A stretch of 42,076 bases of DNA, from NCBI GenBank assembly GCA_030041225.1, contig JASHOG010000083.1:1-42076 (forward strand), given 5' to 3'. The notes below the pieces were generated by a model that searched no databases, was not told where the DNA came from, and saw only the letters and a list, made by a program, of their open reading frames with translations. This document shows, one piece after another, positions 24,632-33,172 of the stretch. Source of the stretch: Vulcanimicrobiota bacterium (lineage in GTDB: Bacteria > Vulcanimicrobiota > Vulcanimicrobiia > Vulcanimicrobiales > Vulcanimicrobiaceae). Made by a program: the position numbers and the translations under genes. Numbering within the stretch: the stretch's first letter is position 1; each line of letters opens with the position of its first letter.

Positions 24632-25801
24632 GGCGACGGCCTGGAGGCGCGGCACGCTCTCGTTTGCCATCCTCGCGATGAGCGCGGCGATCTGACGGGA
24701 ACTGCGCTGCGGCGCAAGCGCCCCTTGGTTGCGTCGAATATGCACGAGCCGATCGGGATCGCGAATGAGCGAGCGGACCGCGCGCACCACCTCGGCGGCA
24801 CTGCGAATCGCGACCGCTCCTAAACCGTTACGGCGCACGAAGTCGACGTTTCCGCGCTCCTGCCCCGGTACGTAGTCGTAGACGACGATGGGGAGTTGTG
24901 CGGCGTTTGCTTCGGCAAGCGTGCCCGGACCGGCTTTGGTCACGAGGAGATCGACGGCTCGCATGTATTCAGGAATGTTTTCGGTGAAGCCGAGGACATG
25001 GATCGTCGTCGGCAGCATGCGTGCCGCTTCGGTGAGCCGCTGACGCAAGAGCTCGTTCCTTCCGCAGACGACGACGAGCTGGATGGGAAGGCGAGCGCGT
25101 GCGAGCGCAAGCGCGGTCGAGAGCAGCTTTCCGCCTCCTTCGCCCCCCGCCATCAACATGATGACGAACGCGTCGCGGGGGAGGCCGAGTTGTGCGCGCA
25201 ACTCCTCTTTCGTTCCCACCACGTCGTCAAATCTCGGGTGAATCGGATGGCCGAGAAGATGGAGGCGGCGTGGCGGAATGCCGCGTGAGAGCGCACGCTC
25301 GTAGACTTCGCGTGCGGGCACGGCAACGGCGTCGCTCTGAGGGGTGAGCCACGACTCGTGCACCTTACCGAGGTCGGTGATCACGGTGAGGATCGGCACG
25401 TCGTCCATGTGCGCATCGGCGCGTGCACGGAGCGCCGCATGGTTCAAAAGGGGATGGACGGAGACGATGACGTCCGGGCGGTAGCTTGAGAAGAGGTCGC
25501 GTAAGCGCTCGCGGTAGAGCGGCTCGCAGAAGCGTACGAGGGCGCGGTAGCGCCGGCGGCCGTTCGTGGCGTAGTAGAGCGCGCCATAGACGGGGGGCGC
25601 GTAACGTAGCGCCATGCTATAGCCCCTCCCCAGCTGCGTGAGTGGGAAGGAGCAGTGGGCGGCGACGTCCTCGATGCGGTGCTCGAAGGAATAGGGAGAG
25701 TCGATCTCGTCGAGTGCCGTAGCGATCGCATTGGCGGCGCTACGATGCCCCCCACCCGTATCCGAGATGAGGAGAAGGACGCGCTTCTTCACGCGGGGCA
25801 C
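24623..25801 (-). CDS. MGDG synthase/MurG-like glycosyltransferase (GT28 type)
   Basis: 392 aa GT-B enzyme. The N-terminal domain begins LLLISDTGGGHRSAANAI, the glycine-rich acceptor loop of monogalactosyldiacylglycerol synthase and UgtP/YpfP enzymes (PF06925), with VIVSVHPLLNHAAL later. The C-terminal nucleotide-sugar domain has MLMAGGEGGGKLL, VCGRNELLRQRL, and the donor-binding LVTKAGPGTLAEANAAQLPIVVYDYVPGQERGN. The likely reaction is transfer of a hexose from UDP-sugar to diacylglycerol at the membrane. GTG 25799-25801 is the likely start. Head-to-head with ppk, only 12 bp between start codons. Confidence 0.9.
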   Translation of the reverse strand: MPRVKKRVLLLISDTGGGHRSAANAIATALDEIDSPYSFEHRIEDVAAHCSFPLTQLGRGYSMALRYAPPVYGALYYATNGRRRYRALVRFCEPLYRERLRDLFSSYRPDVIVSVHPLLNHAALRARADAHMDDVPILTVITDLGKVHESWLTPQSDAVAVPAREVYERALSRGIPPRRLHLLGHPIHPRFDDVVGTKEELRAQLGLPRDAFVIMLMAGGEGGGKLLSTALALARARLPIQLVVVCGRNELLRQRLTEAARMLPTTIHVLGFTENIPEYMRAVDLLVTKAGPGTLAEANAAQLPIVVYDYVPGQERGNVDFVRRNGLGAVAIRSAAEVVRAVRSLIRDPDRLVHIRRNQGALAPQRSSRQIAALIARMANESVPRLQAVASL

Positions 25802-25813
25802 TTCTACTCACCC

Positions 25814-27916
25814 ATGCTCGCTCCCGCGAAACCCGCTCGCAGAGGAAGCAGCTTTCCCGACGACCCGGCCTCCTACTTCAGCCAAGAGCTCTCGTGGCTC
25901 GAGTTCAACGACCGGGTCCTGGAAGAGGCCCTCGACAAGCGCAACCCCCTCCTCGAACGGCTGAATTTCGTCGCGATCTACGAGACGAACCTCGACGAGT
26001 TCTTCATGATCCGGGTCGCGGCGATCAAGCAACAGATCGACGCGCAGGTCCTACGCCGCTCCGAGGACGGGCGCACGCCGAGCGAGCACCTCGCGGCGGT
26101 CTCGGAGCGCGTGCGTCGCTCGAAGGAGAGCCAGCTGCGGGTGCTGCACGAGCGACTGTTGCCCGCGCTGGCGCAGCACGGCATCAGCATTCTCCGTGTG
26201 GACGAGCTCGACGAAGAGGCGCAGTTGAGTCTCGAGCGCACGTTCGACGAGCGAATTTTTGCGGTGCTCACGCCGCTTGCAGTCGATAGCGGCCACCCGT
26301 TTCCCTACATCTCGAATCTCTCACTCTCGCTCGCCGTTGAGCTGGAAGAGAGCACGAGCGAGGGTGTCGCGCTCCACTTCGCGCGTGTGAAGATTCCGGC
26401 AACGCTGCCGCGCTTCGTTGCCGTCGAGCCCTCACCGCCGGGCGAGCAGCGTTTCGTCCTGCTCGAAGACCTCATCGCTCGTCACCTGACCTCGCTCTTC
26501 CCTGGAATGGTCGTGCGCGAAGCGTACACGTTTCGCGTGACGCGGGATGCCGATCTCGACCTGCAGGAGGACGAAGCCGACGATCTGCTTGCTGCGATCG
26601 AGTCGGAGTTGCAGCGCCGGCGCTTCGGAGAGCCGGTTCGGCTCGAGGTCGAGCGAGGAATGCCGGACTACATGCGAGCGTTTCTCCTGAAATCGCTCGA
26701 CCTTCAAGACATCGACTGCTACGAGATCGACGGGATGATGGCGCTCGGCGATCTGCGGCAGTTGATCGAGTTGCCCGGTCACGACGACGTGCGGTACCCG
26801 CCGTTTCTTCCAATGATCCCTCGGAGGTTGCGCGGCGTCAACGACCTCTTTGCGCTCATTCGCGAAGGCGACGTGCTACTGCACCATCCGTACGAGTCGT
26901 TCGATCCGGTCCTGCAGTTCTTGAGGCAGGCTGCCGACGACGAGCGCGTGCTCGCAATCAAGGCAACGCTCTACCGAACGTCGGGTGCCAACTCTCCGAT
27001 CGTGGGTGCCCTCTTGGAAGCGGCAGAGAACGGCAAGCAAGTTGCAGTGGTCATCGAGCTCAAAGCACGGTTCGACGAGCAGAACAACATCGAGTGGGCC
27101 CGGAGGCTCGAGCGAGCCGGCGTTCACGTCGTGTACGGTTTCCCCGGGCTGAAAGTCCACGCGAAGGCCATCGTGGTGATTCGCGAGGACGAGGACGGCC
27201 TGCGGCGCTACCTTCACTTCGGCACGGGGAACTACAACGAGCGAACGGCACGGCTCTACACTGATCTCGGTCTCTTCACGTGCCGTCCGCGCCTGGGGAG
27301 CGATGCCCTCGCGCTCTTCAACGCGCTCACGGGCTTTGCGAAGGTCACCGACTTCGATGATTTGCTCGTCTCACCGGTCACGATGCGACGAGAGATGCTC
27401 TCGAGGATCGAGCGCGAGACCGAGCACGCTCGCGAAGGCCGCCCGGCGGGGATTCGTGCGAAGCTCAACGCGCTCACCGACATCGAAGTCGCGAGAGCAC
27501 TCTACCGAGCGAGCCAAGGCGGTGTCGAGATCGACCTCATCGTCCGGGGAATGTGCATCCTGCGACCGGGCGTCCCCGGGCTCTCCGAGCGCATCCGTGT
27601 CCGCTCTATTGTCGGGCGTTTCCTCGAGCACTCGCGGATCTACGTCTTCGAGAACGGCGGCGAACGTGAGGTCTTTCTCTCGAGCGCCGACTGGATGGGG
27701 CGCAGCCTCGACCGGCGTGTCGAGCTCGCCGTGCCCGTGCAAGACCCGGCCCTAGCCGAACTCGTCGACCGCCGCATCCTAGGAACCATGCTTCGGGACA
27801 AGACCAAGAGCCGCGAGCTCCTCCCGGACGGCAGCTATCAGCGCCTCTCACCTGAGACGGGGCGGGCGGCGGTCGACGCCCAGCGCCTCTTCTTGGCAAA
27901 AGCTCCCCAGACGTAG
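25814..27916 (+). CDS. ppk1: Polyphosphate kinase 1
   Basis: 700 aa, full PPK1 length. The N-terminal helical domain shows FSQELSWLEFNDRVLEEA and ETNLDEFFMIRVA, which is highly typical. The phospholipase D-like catalytic half holds YGFPGLKVHAKAIVV with the phosphorylated His449, TGNYNERTARLYTDLGLFT, the second His606 in EHSRIYVFENGG, and SSADWMGRSLDRRVELAVPV. It reversibly makes polyphosphate from ATP. The open frame extends upstream into antisense of the glycosyltransferase gene; ATG 25814 fits the family N-terminus. No ppx follows in the window. Confidence 0.96.
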   Translation: MLAPAKPARRGSSFPDDPASYFSQELSWLEFNDRVLEEALDKRNPLLERLNFVAIYETNLDEFFMIRVAAIKQQIDAQVLRRSEDGRTPSEHLAAVSERVRRSKESQLRVLHERLLPALAQHGISILRVDELDEEAQLSLERTFDERIFAVLTPLAVDSGHPFPYISNLSLSLAVELEESTSEGVALHFARVKIPATLPRFVAVEPSPPGEQRFVLLEDLIARHLTSLFPGMVVREAYTFRVTRDADLDLQEDEADDLLAAIESELQRRRFGEPVRLEVERGMPDYMRAFLLKSLDLQDIDCYEIDGMMALGDLRQLIELPGHDDVRYPPFLPMIPRRLRGVNDLFALIREGDVLLHHPYESFDPVLQFLRQAADDERVLAIKATLYRTSGANSPIVGALLEAAENGKQVAVVIELKARFDEQNNIEWARRLERAGVHVVYGFPGLKVHAKAIVVIREDEDGLRRYLHFGTGNYNERTARLYTDLGLFTCRPRLGSDALALFNALTGFAKVTDFDDLLVSPVTMRREMLSRIERETEHAREGRPAGIRAKLNALTDIEVARALYRASQGGVEIDLIVRGMCILRPGVPGLSERIRVRSIVGRFLEHSRIYVFENGGEREVFLSSADWMGRSLDRRVELAVPVQDPALAELVDRRILGTMLRDKTKSRELLPDGSYQRLSPETGRAAVDAQRLFLAKAPQT

Positions 27917-28129
27917 GGGGCTGGCGCCTAGTGGCGAAGGCGGCCAACGCGGGCTATCTCCCCTTTTCCGCGACAATCGGAAGGGCGCTATGGCTATTTT
28001 CGTTTTCGAACTTCATGGCCAAGCGAAGCTCCAGAGCAAGCAGGAGCCTGGCTTTTCACGCCTTAACGCCCATTTAACTAGCCCCTCCCATACTGTAGTA
28101 AGCCTCTCTCTATATCTGTTGGAGGACCT
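27917..28129. other. Intergenic region before the TonB receptor gene
   Basis: 213 bp. No coding potential recognised. It has lower GC toward 28070-28120 and ends with GGAGG at 28121-28125, five bases from the TTG start of the receptor. AT-rich patches (ATTTAACTAG, CATACTGTAG, CTATATCTG) are plausible promoter positions but no convincing -35/-10 pair with standard spacing stands out. A short GCTCC/GGAGC stem occurs near 28026-28050. No B12 box, Fur-like palindrome or terminator could be assigned with confidence. Confidence 0.4.
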
Positions 28130-31100
28130 TTGAGAATATTTGCACGCGTCTTAGCTGCGGCAATACTTGCAGTTATGGCCGTCGGACCCGTAAGCGCGGC
28201 GACGTCCAAAACACTGCTCGCGCAAGGCGCTTCAAACACCGCGACGGTCACCGGCACGATTACGGCCAATGGAGCACCGCTCCCGGCCGTCGACGTTTCG
28301 CTGACCGGTCCGGCAACCTATCACGCCGTGACGGATTCGTCCGGCACGTTTACCATTCAAAATGTTGCGCCTGGCATCTACTCGATATCGTTGGTGCACG
28401 GCGGTTACATCTCACAGCAATCGACCTTCGCGCTCGTCGCGGGGCAAGTCCAAGCTGTGAACGTCGCCTTGCAGCCGGCGTCCTTTAGCACGCTGCAGAC
28501 GATCGCGCACGTCCGCGCGGTCGGCCCCGGCGTCTTTAATACCTCGGTCGCGTCGATCAACACGATCAACGCCACACAGGTTGAGACACAGGCGGCGTTT
28601 ACCGCCTTCCAGCTCTTCGACGAAGTCCCGGGCGTCAACATCAACCTTCCGTCGGCAGACGGTAACGGCGCCGACAAAGGCGCGGTGAGCTACGTCGGCA
28701 TCCGCGGATCGCTACCGTACGAAAACTCGACCCTCATCGACGGCCACCCGCTCGAGACCGGCGACTTCGGCGACTACACGCTCAGCTATGCCTTCTTGCC
28801 GGTCTTCATGTCGGAGTTAGAGGTTACCAAGGGCCCGGGCCAGATGGCGCCGGTCATCAACAACGACATCGGCGGCACGGTGAACTTCGTCACCTTTGAT
28901 CCGACGCTGACGTTCACGCCCGACTACTTCTTCGGCTTTGACAACTTCGGCGGCACGTACGGCCTTCTCGGCGTCTCCGACACGCTCTTCGATGGCCGCC
29001 TCGGAATCGTCGTACGAATCGGAACGAGAAATGAGCCTTGTGCCTGCAACGGCCAGCAGCTCTGGTCTGGCTACGAGACCGACGACGGTATCATCTTCAA
29101 TCCGGGAACGTCCAAAGCAGATGAAGGGTATTACCAAGATGCTGAGGGCCTGATTCCCGGCACGATGAGCGAGCAGTACAACCGTTTCAACCTCGTCCAG
29201 TGCTGCGAGACGGTCGAAGGCTACAACGACAACACGGGTGAGCTCGTGAAGCTGCGTTATCGTTTCTCAGCCGCGAGCTTCCTGACGGTGAGCTATATCG
29301 GTTCCGATCAGATTTCGGACGAGACCGGAACGATCGCCGAGACCTGGCCGGCGGATTTCGCTCCGCAAGGTCCGTACACAGGCCCGCTTCCCAACGGCAC
29401 CGGCCAGTTCATCATGTCGAACGAGTACGACACTCCCGACACGCTGACGAACGTCGAGCCGATCTTCGAGGCCGACTTCACGACGGCAATCGGACAAGAC
29501 ACGTTCAAAGCTCGCTGGTACCACGCGTCGATCGACCGCCTGGTCTCGCAGTGCGACTGCAACGGGCCGAGCGACGCCGTCGATCAAGACCTGACGGTGT
29601 ACGGATACAACGACAACTACTCGACGCCGTACCCGACGTACAACGGCGTGACGGTCCCGACTGCCCTCTACGAATGGTACGTCGAGCACGAGTTCGACTT
29701 TCTCCAGGGCTTCGAGGGTGAGTTCGATATGCCGTACGGGAACGGCAGCGTTCTCTCGGCAGCCTGGAGTGGGACTGCAGACAACGCACAGTATTACTAT
29801 GAGGAAACGACCCAACCCGGCGTTTGCGAAGTCTGCACGTACAACACGCCGCTTAGCGCGGGCTTGACCCACGCCCCGGTAACGTACATTCCGAACGGCT
29901 CGTCCCAGATCACCAACACGTACTCGATCACCGACACGGATCGCCTATCGTCGGACCTCGTGTTTGACGCCGGGCTCTACGAGGATTTCTATCGGAACAA
30001 CTTCGCAACCGAGTGCTATACCGGGGGCGTCGCAGGTATCTGCTCGTCCGATGAGCTCCTTCCGAACGGGTCGAACGCGGTCTGGACGACTCAGACACCG
30101 CGTCACTTCGACGACCGCTGGGGTCTCGAGTGGCAGCCCGATCCCGACACGTCGGTCCGCTTCACTGCGGGCTCTTCGATCGCGCCGCCGTGGCTCGACA
30201 TCCTCAGCTATCAAGAAGGTGCGGTTACCACGGAGGGAACCGGGTCTGCGGAGTACGCCGAGCAGTCGATTCCGAATCCGAACCTGCAGCCCGAGACGGC
30301 CTTCGGGTACGACGTCGGCCTCGATCAACGCATCATCGATCCCGATACGTTCTTGAAAGTTGACCTCTACACGACGAATATCTACAACCACTTCCTGGAG
30401 CAGTACTTCACCAGCCCGGACTGCTACGACACGACGACTCACGCCGTAGCGACGTGCCCGACGACGGTCGCAACCCCCTACGTGAATATTGAAGACGAAG
30501 AGTGGACGAACATCGCCAACACGCGTACTCAGGGTATCGAAGTGACGCTTCAGCGCGTCCCGACGTTCGGATGGGGCTACAACTTGAATGCCTCGCTCGA
30601 GCGTGCGTACGCGTATGACCTGCCGTCCAACTTCTACTGCACGCACATAGCCGCGATCGGTGGCGTCGTGCCGCAGTGTACGCCCGCGTACTACAACACG
30701 AACCTCGCGATCCTACCGGGCGAGAACTTCACCGCAAACGGGATCGAGACCGGACAGAACGGTATCAGCTCGACCGGGTATGCCGTTCCGTACTTCATGG
30801 GCTATGGCTCGGTCAACTACACGTTCCCGAGCGGCCTCTTCGTCCAGTTCGGCGAGCAGCTCACCGGTAAGAACAACTGGGCCAACGAGCCGCCGTTCTG
30901 GACGGGAACGGCGTCCCTTCGCATTCCGCTGAGCAGCTCGCTTGCGATCCAGATCAGCGGATGGAACGTCTTCAATACGCTCAGCGGGGACTTCCCCGTC
31001 CTGGGCGGCGGCGTTCCAGTCCCACTGGCCTGCACGCCGGAGTCCGACAGGAGCCCAGACTCGATCTGTAACCACGAGGGCAGCGGTTCGACGCTCGTCA

Positions 31101-31231
31101 CCTTCTACGGAGAGCCGGCAGTCGGCGCCACGGAAGGCAACGTGCTCGGACCGGCGCAGTGGACGTTCTTGATTACCAAGAACTTCGGTGCGCTCCCCGC
31201 TACTAGTCACCAGACGGTCTATCCGCAGTGA
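28130..31231 (+). CDS. TonB-dependent receptor with carboxypeptidase-regulatory-like domain
   Basis: 1033 aa outer-membrane protein. Signal peptide (about residues 1-23, ending VSAA), then a carboxypeptidase-regulatory-like beta-sandwich at about 38-115 (GTITANGAPLPAVDVSLTG, SSGTFTIQNVAPGIYSISLVHGGY), then the plug at about 130-260 with the classic VSYVGIRGS, LIDGHPLETGDFG, VFMSELEVTKGPG and IGGTVNF motifs, and a roughly 750-aa beta-barrel. It imports a ligand using TonB energy; the ligand is unknown. The barrel has several close Cys pairs (ACNGQ, CDCNG, VCEVC, ECYTGGVAGIC) that suggest loop disulfides. TTG start with GGAGG five bases upstream; no ATG alternative before the signal peptide. 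The stop overlaps the lipoprotein gene. Confidence 0.93.
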   Translation: MRIFARVLAAAILAVMAVGPVSAATSKTLLAQGASNTATVTGTITANGAPLPAVDVSLTGPATYHAVTDSSGTFTIQNVAPGIYSISLVHGGYISQQSTFALVAGQVQAVNVALQPASFSTLQTIAHVRAVGPGVFNTSVASINTINATQVETQAAFTAFQLFDEVPGVNINLPSADGNGADKGAVSYVGIRGSLPYENSTLIDGHPLETGDFGDYTLSYAFLPVFMSELEVTKGPGQMAPVINNDIGGTVNFVTFDPTLTFTPDYFFGFDNFGGTYGLLGVSDTLFDGRLGIVVRIGTRNEPCACNGQQLWSGYETDDGIIFNPGTSKADEGYYQDAEGLIPGTMSEQYNRFNLVQCCETVEGYNDNTGELVKLRYRFSAASFLTVSYIGSDQISDETGTIAETWPADFAPQGPYTGPLPNGTGQFIMSNEYDTPDTLTNVEPIFEADFTTAIGQDTFKARWYHASIDRLVSQCDCNGPSDAVDQDLTVYGYNDNYSTPYPTYNGVTVPTALYEWYVEHEFDFLQGFEGEFDMPYGNGSVLSAAWSGTADNAQYYYEETTQPGVCEVCTYNTPLSAGLTHAPVTYIPNGSSQITNTYSITDTDRLSSDLVFDAGLYEDFYRNNFATECYTGGVAGICSSDELLPNGSNAVWTTQTPRHFDDRWGLEWQPDPDTSVRFTAGSSIAPPWLDILSYQEGAVTTEGTGSAEYAEQSIPNPNLQPETAFGYDVGLDQRIIDPDTFLKVDLYTTNIYNHFLEQYFTSPDCYDTTTHAVATCPTTVATPYVNIEDEEWTNIANTRTQGIEVTLQRVPTFGWGYNLNASLERAYAYDLPSNFYCTHIAAIGGVVPQCTPAYYNTNLAILPGENFTANGIETGQNGISSTGYAVPYFMGYGSVNYTFPSGLFVQFGEQLTGKNNWANEPPFWTGTASLRIPLSSSLAIQISGWNVFNTLSGDFPVLGGGVPVPLACTPESDRSPDSICNHEGSGSTLVTFYGEPAVGATEGNVLGPAQWTFLITKNFGALPATSHQTVYPQ

Positions 31232-31959
31232 GGATGAAAGCAATGAACATGAAAGATAAGACAATGCAGCTACGGCTGGGCATGCTCTTCGCAATCCTCG
31301 CGCTTGGCGTTGCTGCCTGCGGCGGGGGAACGTTGAGCAGTGTCGGCGGACCTTCGTACCCCTATCCGGCCGTGACGACCTATCCGACGTCAGCGACGTA
31401 CTACGCTCCGGTGGCGGCAACGGCGACGAACGACCCGCTCTCGGTGACGCAGTGCTGTCCGCCGCCGCTGAGCAGCCAGTACTTCACGGCGTTGAGCATG
31501 AACGTAGCGGCGTACACATCCAGCACGTACGCGACGCCGGCACCCGGAGCTACGCCCTGCGGCGGTAGTGATTCCAGTACCACGTCGTGCGCGAAGCTAC
31601 ACGTCGCGGCGAGCATCAATGATCCGGTTACGAGCGTCGTTCCTACCGGCTCGCCGATCCTCTACGTTACCGTCTATGCGTGTCGTACCGACACGAGCTC
31701 ACTGTGCACGACCGGCAACACCATCCATACGGCGGGTGAACCCGGATTCGCGGGTACCTTCAGCTCGAGCTGCCCGTCAACGACGCTCAAGCTGTCGTAT
31801 TCGACGAGCACGGGCGGCCCATGGACGAGCACCGGGGAGACGACCGCGTCGTCCGGCGGCATTCCATGCTCGACGAACTCGTTTAGCATACCCGTGAGCA
31901 CGACCGCAACGACGTTCAGTCCGTCAACGACTGATACGTATTACGAGATCTACTACTAG
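31228..31959 (+). CDS. Ser/Thr-rich lipoprotein coupled to the TonB receptor
   Basis: 243 aa. Signal peptide with lipobox (LGVAAC, Cys at about residue 31). The mature chain is dominated by Ser, Thr, Tyr, Pro and Gly, and has several Cys (CCPPP, PCGGSD, SCAKL, YACRTD, LCTTG, SSCPST, IPCSTN) but no recognised family. GTG 31228 overlaps the receptor TGA; ATG 31234 or 31243 are alternatives, the latter preceded by GAGG. By analogy with SusC/SusD pairs it could be a surface lipoprotein that captures the receptor's ligand, but sequence resemblance to SusD is absent. A terminator follows. Confidence 0.8.
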   Translation: MRMKAMNMKDKTMQLRLGMLFAILALGVAACGGGTLSSVGGPSYPYPAVTTYPTSATYYAPVAATATNDPLSVTQCCPPPLSSQYFTALSMNVAAYTSSTYATPAPGATPCGGSDSSTTSCAKLHVAASINDPVTSVVPTGSPILYVTVYACRTDTSSLCTTGNTIHTAGEPGFAGTFSSSCPSTTLKLSYSTSTGGPWTSTGETTASSGGIPCSTNSFSIPVSTTATTFSPSTTDTYYEIYY

Positions 31960-31985
31960 CCTAACCTGACAACGACGTGAAACGT

Positions 31986-32017
31986 GAGGGGCACCGCAAA
32001 GGCGGTGCCTCTCTTTC
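31986..32017 (+). terminator. Intrinsic terminator after receptor-lipoprotein operon
   Basis: GAGGGGCACCGC (31986-31997) pairs with GCGGTGCCTCTC (32002-32013) around AAAG, with one G-T wobble, followed by TTTC. A 12-bp GC-rich stem and short T-run fit Rho-independent termination, 26 bp after the lipoprotein stop. Confidence 0.8.
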
Positions 32018-32081
32018 GTCTGAGCTGTTGTGCTTCGCAAGGGGACCGAAGGCAACCGCTAGGACCGGCTAACCGGGCGGT

Positions 32082-32627
32082 TTAGGGGAGTCCGCCTGTC
32101 GGGATGAGATCGGTGGTCGTGCAGTAGCCGAAGCCCGTTCGAGGGTCGGCGTGGCACTTCAGCCCAAGGTCATTGCGTCGCCAGAGCCCGCCGTCCCAAA
32201 ACAATACGGTCTCGACGGCGCAGCGAATCGCCGTAGTGTTTGAGTCGAATCCGTTAATGGGCCACATACCGGACAACCACAGCCCCTCATCGGCACCCGC
32301 GTAGTCGATCTCTGCGTTCGGCGAAAAGGTGCCGGTGATGACGTGGAACACGGTGTTTTGATACGAGCCAAATCTGTCGAATCCGACAAAGCGAAAGACG
32401 ATAGCTCTGACCGGCCGTGTCGTGCGATTACGGAATCGTACCGCGAGACCACCGTAATACCAGCCCCCGTTGACGTGCCAACGTAAGAACCCTGAACCCG
32501 GGGTCGTGTAGCACCCTTCAAACTGAATCGGACTCGAAGACTCATCGAGGATCGTCGTCGCAACGCCGGCATCGGCGGGCGCAATCGTTAGAGCAAGGAC
32601 GATCGCGAGCGATGCAAGGACCTTCAT
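32082..32627 (-). CDS. Secreted protein of unknown function
   Basis: 181 aa with a clear signal peptide (MKVLASLAIVLALTIAPADA). The mature part looks beta-rich, with alternating hydrophobics such as GGLAVRFRNRTTRPVRAIVFRFVGFD and TVFHVITGTFSPNAEIDY, several aromatic residues (WHVNGGWYYGG, LWLSGMW, LFWDGGLWRR) and four cysteines (GCYTT, RCAVE, KCHAD, YCTTT). Such a pattern suggests an immunoglobulin-like or lectin-like sandwich, but no family is recognised. GGGAGG stands upstream of the ATG. Converges on the receptor operon terminator. Confidence 0.78.
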   Translation of the reverse strand: MKVLASLAIVLALTIAPADAGVATTILDESSSPIQFEGCYTTPGSGFLRWHVNGGWYYGGLAVRFRNRTTRPVRAIVFRFVGFDRFGSYQNTVFHVITGTFSPNAEIDYAGADEGLWLSGMWPINGFDSNTTAIRCAVETVLFWDGGLWRRNDLGLKCHADPRTGFGYCTTTDLIPTGGLP

Positions 32628-32710
32628 GCGTTATACCCTCCCGCAATGCAAACGCTCGCAGGTATGGCGGATGTTCCGGTAGGTGCCCTAAAGGCCGCCT
32701 ACCTGGCACC

Positions 32711-33172
32711 TCACGCTGCGGGAGTCCGGGAGAGTTCCAGTACGATATTCCACTCTCGCTCGGTGACGGGCTGCACGGAGAGGCGACCGCGGCGTAGGAG
32801 CACCATGCCATCGAGGCGAGGCTCGGCGCGCATCTCCGCGAGGGTTACTGGGCGCGGTAACGGCTCGACGTACTCGACGTCGACCATATACCACTTCGGG
32901 CGCTGCGGTCGCGAAGTTGGGTCGTAGTACTCGCTGCCCTCGTCGAACTGCGTGAAGTCTGGGTACGCCTCTTTCGCGACTTTGCAGATGCCGACCGCGC
33001 ACGGCTGCGCGATCGACGAGTGGTAGAAGAAGCCAAGGTCGCCCACGGCCATCCCCTTCATGTTGCCTCGTGCCTGCCAGTTCCGCACGCCGGTCCAGGG
33101 CGTCGTCCCGTCGGTACGAAGCTGCTCGAAGCTATAGGCGTGCGGCTCGCTCTTGAACAACCAGTACTGCAT
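32711..33172 (-). CDS. EVE domain-containing protein
   Basis: 153 aa, almost entirely one EVE domain (PUA-like fold): MQYWLFKSEPHAYSFEQL at the start, WTGVRNWQARGNMKGMAVGDLGFFYHSS, AVGICKVAKEAYPDFTQFD, WYMVDVEYVEPLPRPVTLAEM, and the closing LSVQPVTEREWNIVLEL. EVE/THYN1 proteins bind modified bases in DNA or RNA through an aromatic pocket, and some fuse to restriction enzymes. Here it is free-standing, so a housekeeping RNA role is more likely than phage defence. Its ATG (33170-33172) shares the CATG palindrome with the divergent phosphoesterase start. Confidence 0.94.
   Translation of the reverse strand: MQYWLFKSEPHAYSFEQLRTDGTTPWTGVRNWQARGNMKGMAVGDLGFFYHSSIAQPCAVGICKVAKEAYPDFTQFDEGSEYYDPTSRPQRPKWYMVDVEYVEPLPRPVTLAEMRAEPRLDGMVLLRRGRLSVQPVTEREWNIVLELSRTPAA

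Noticed and set aside
27917-27970. Possible terminator after ppk1
   Set aside because: AGGGG and CCCCT can pair at distance with a T-run after, but the loop is long and inner pairing poor; not convincing.
27917-28129. Possible cobalamin or c-di-GMP riboswitch before the TonB receptor
   Set aside because: No B12 box or GEMM consensus could be found; only short stems are visible.
32680-32710. Hairpin-like GGTGCC/GGCACC repeat downstream of the EVE gene
   Set aside because: Short stem, large loop and no T-run; too weak to call a terminator.
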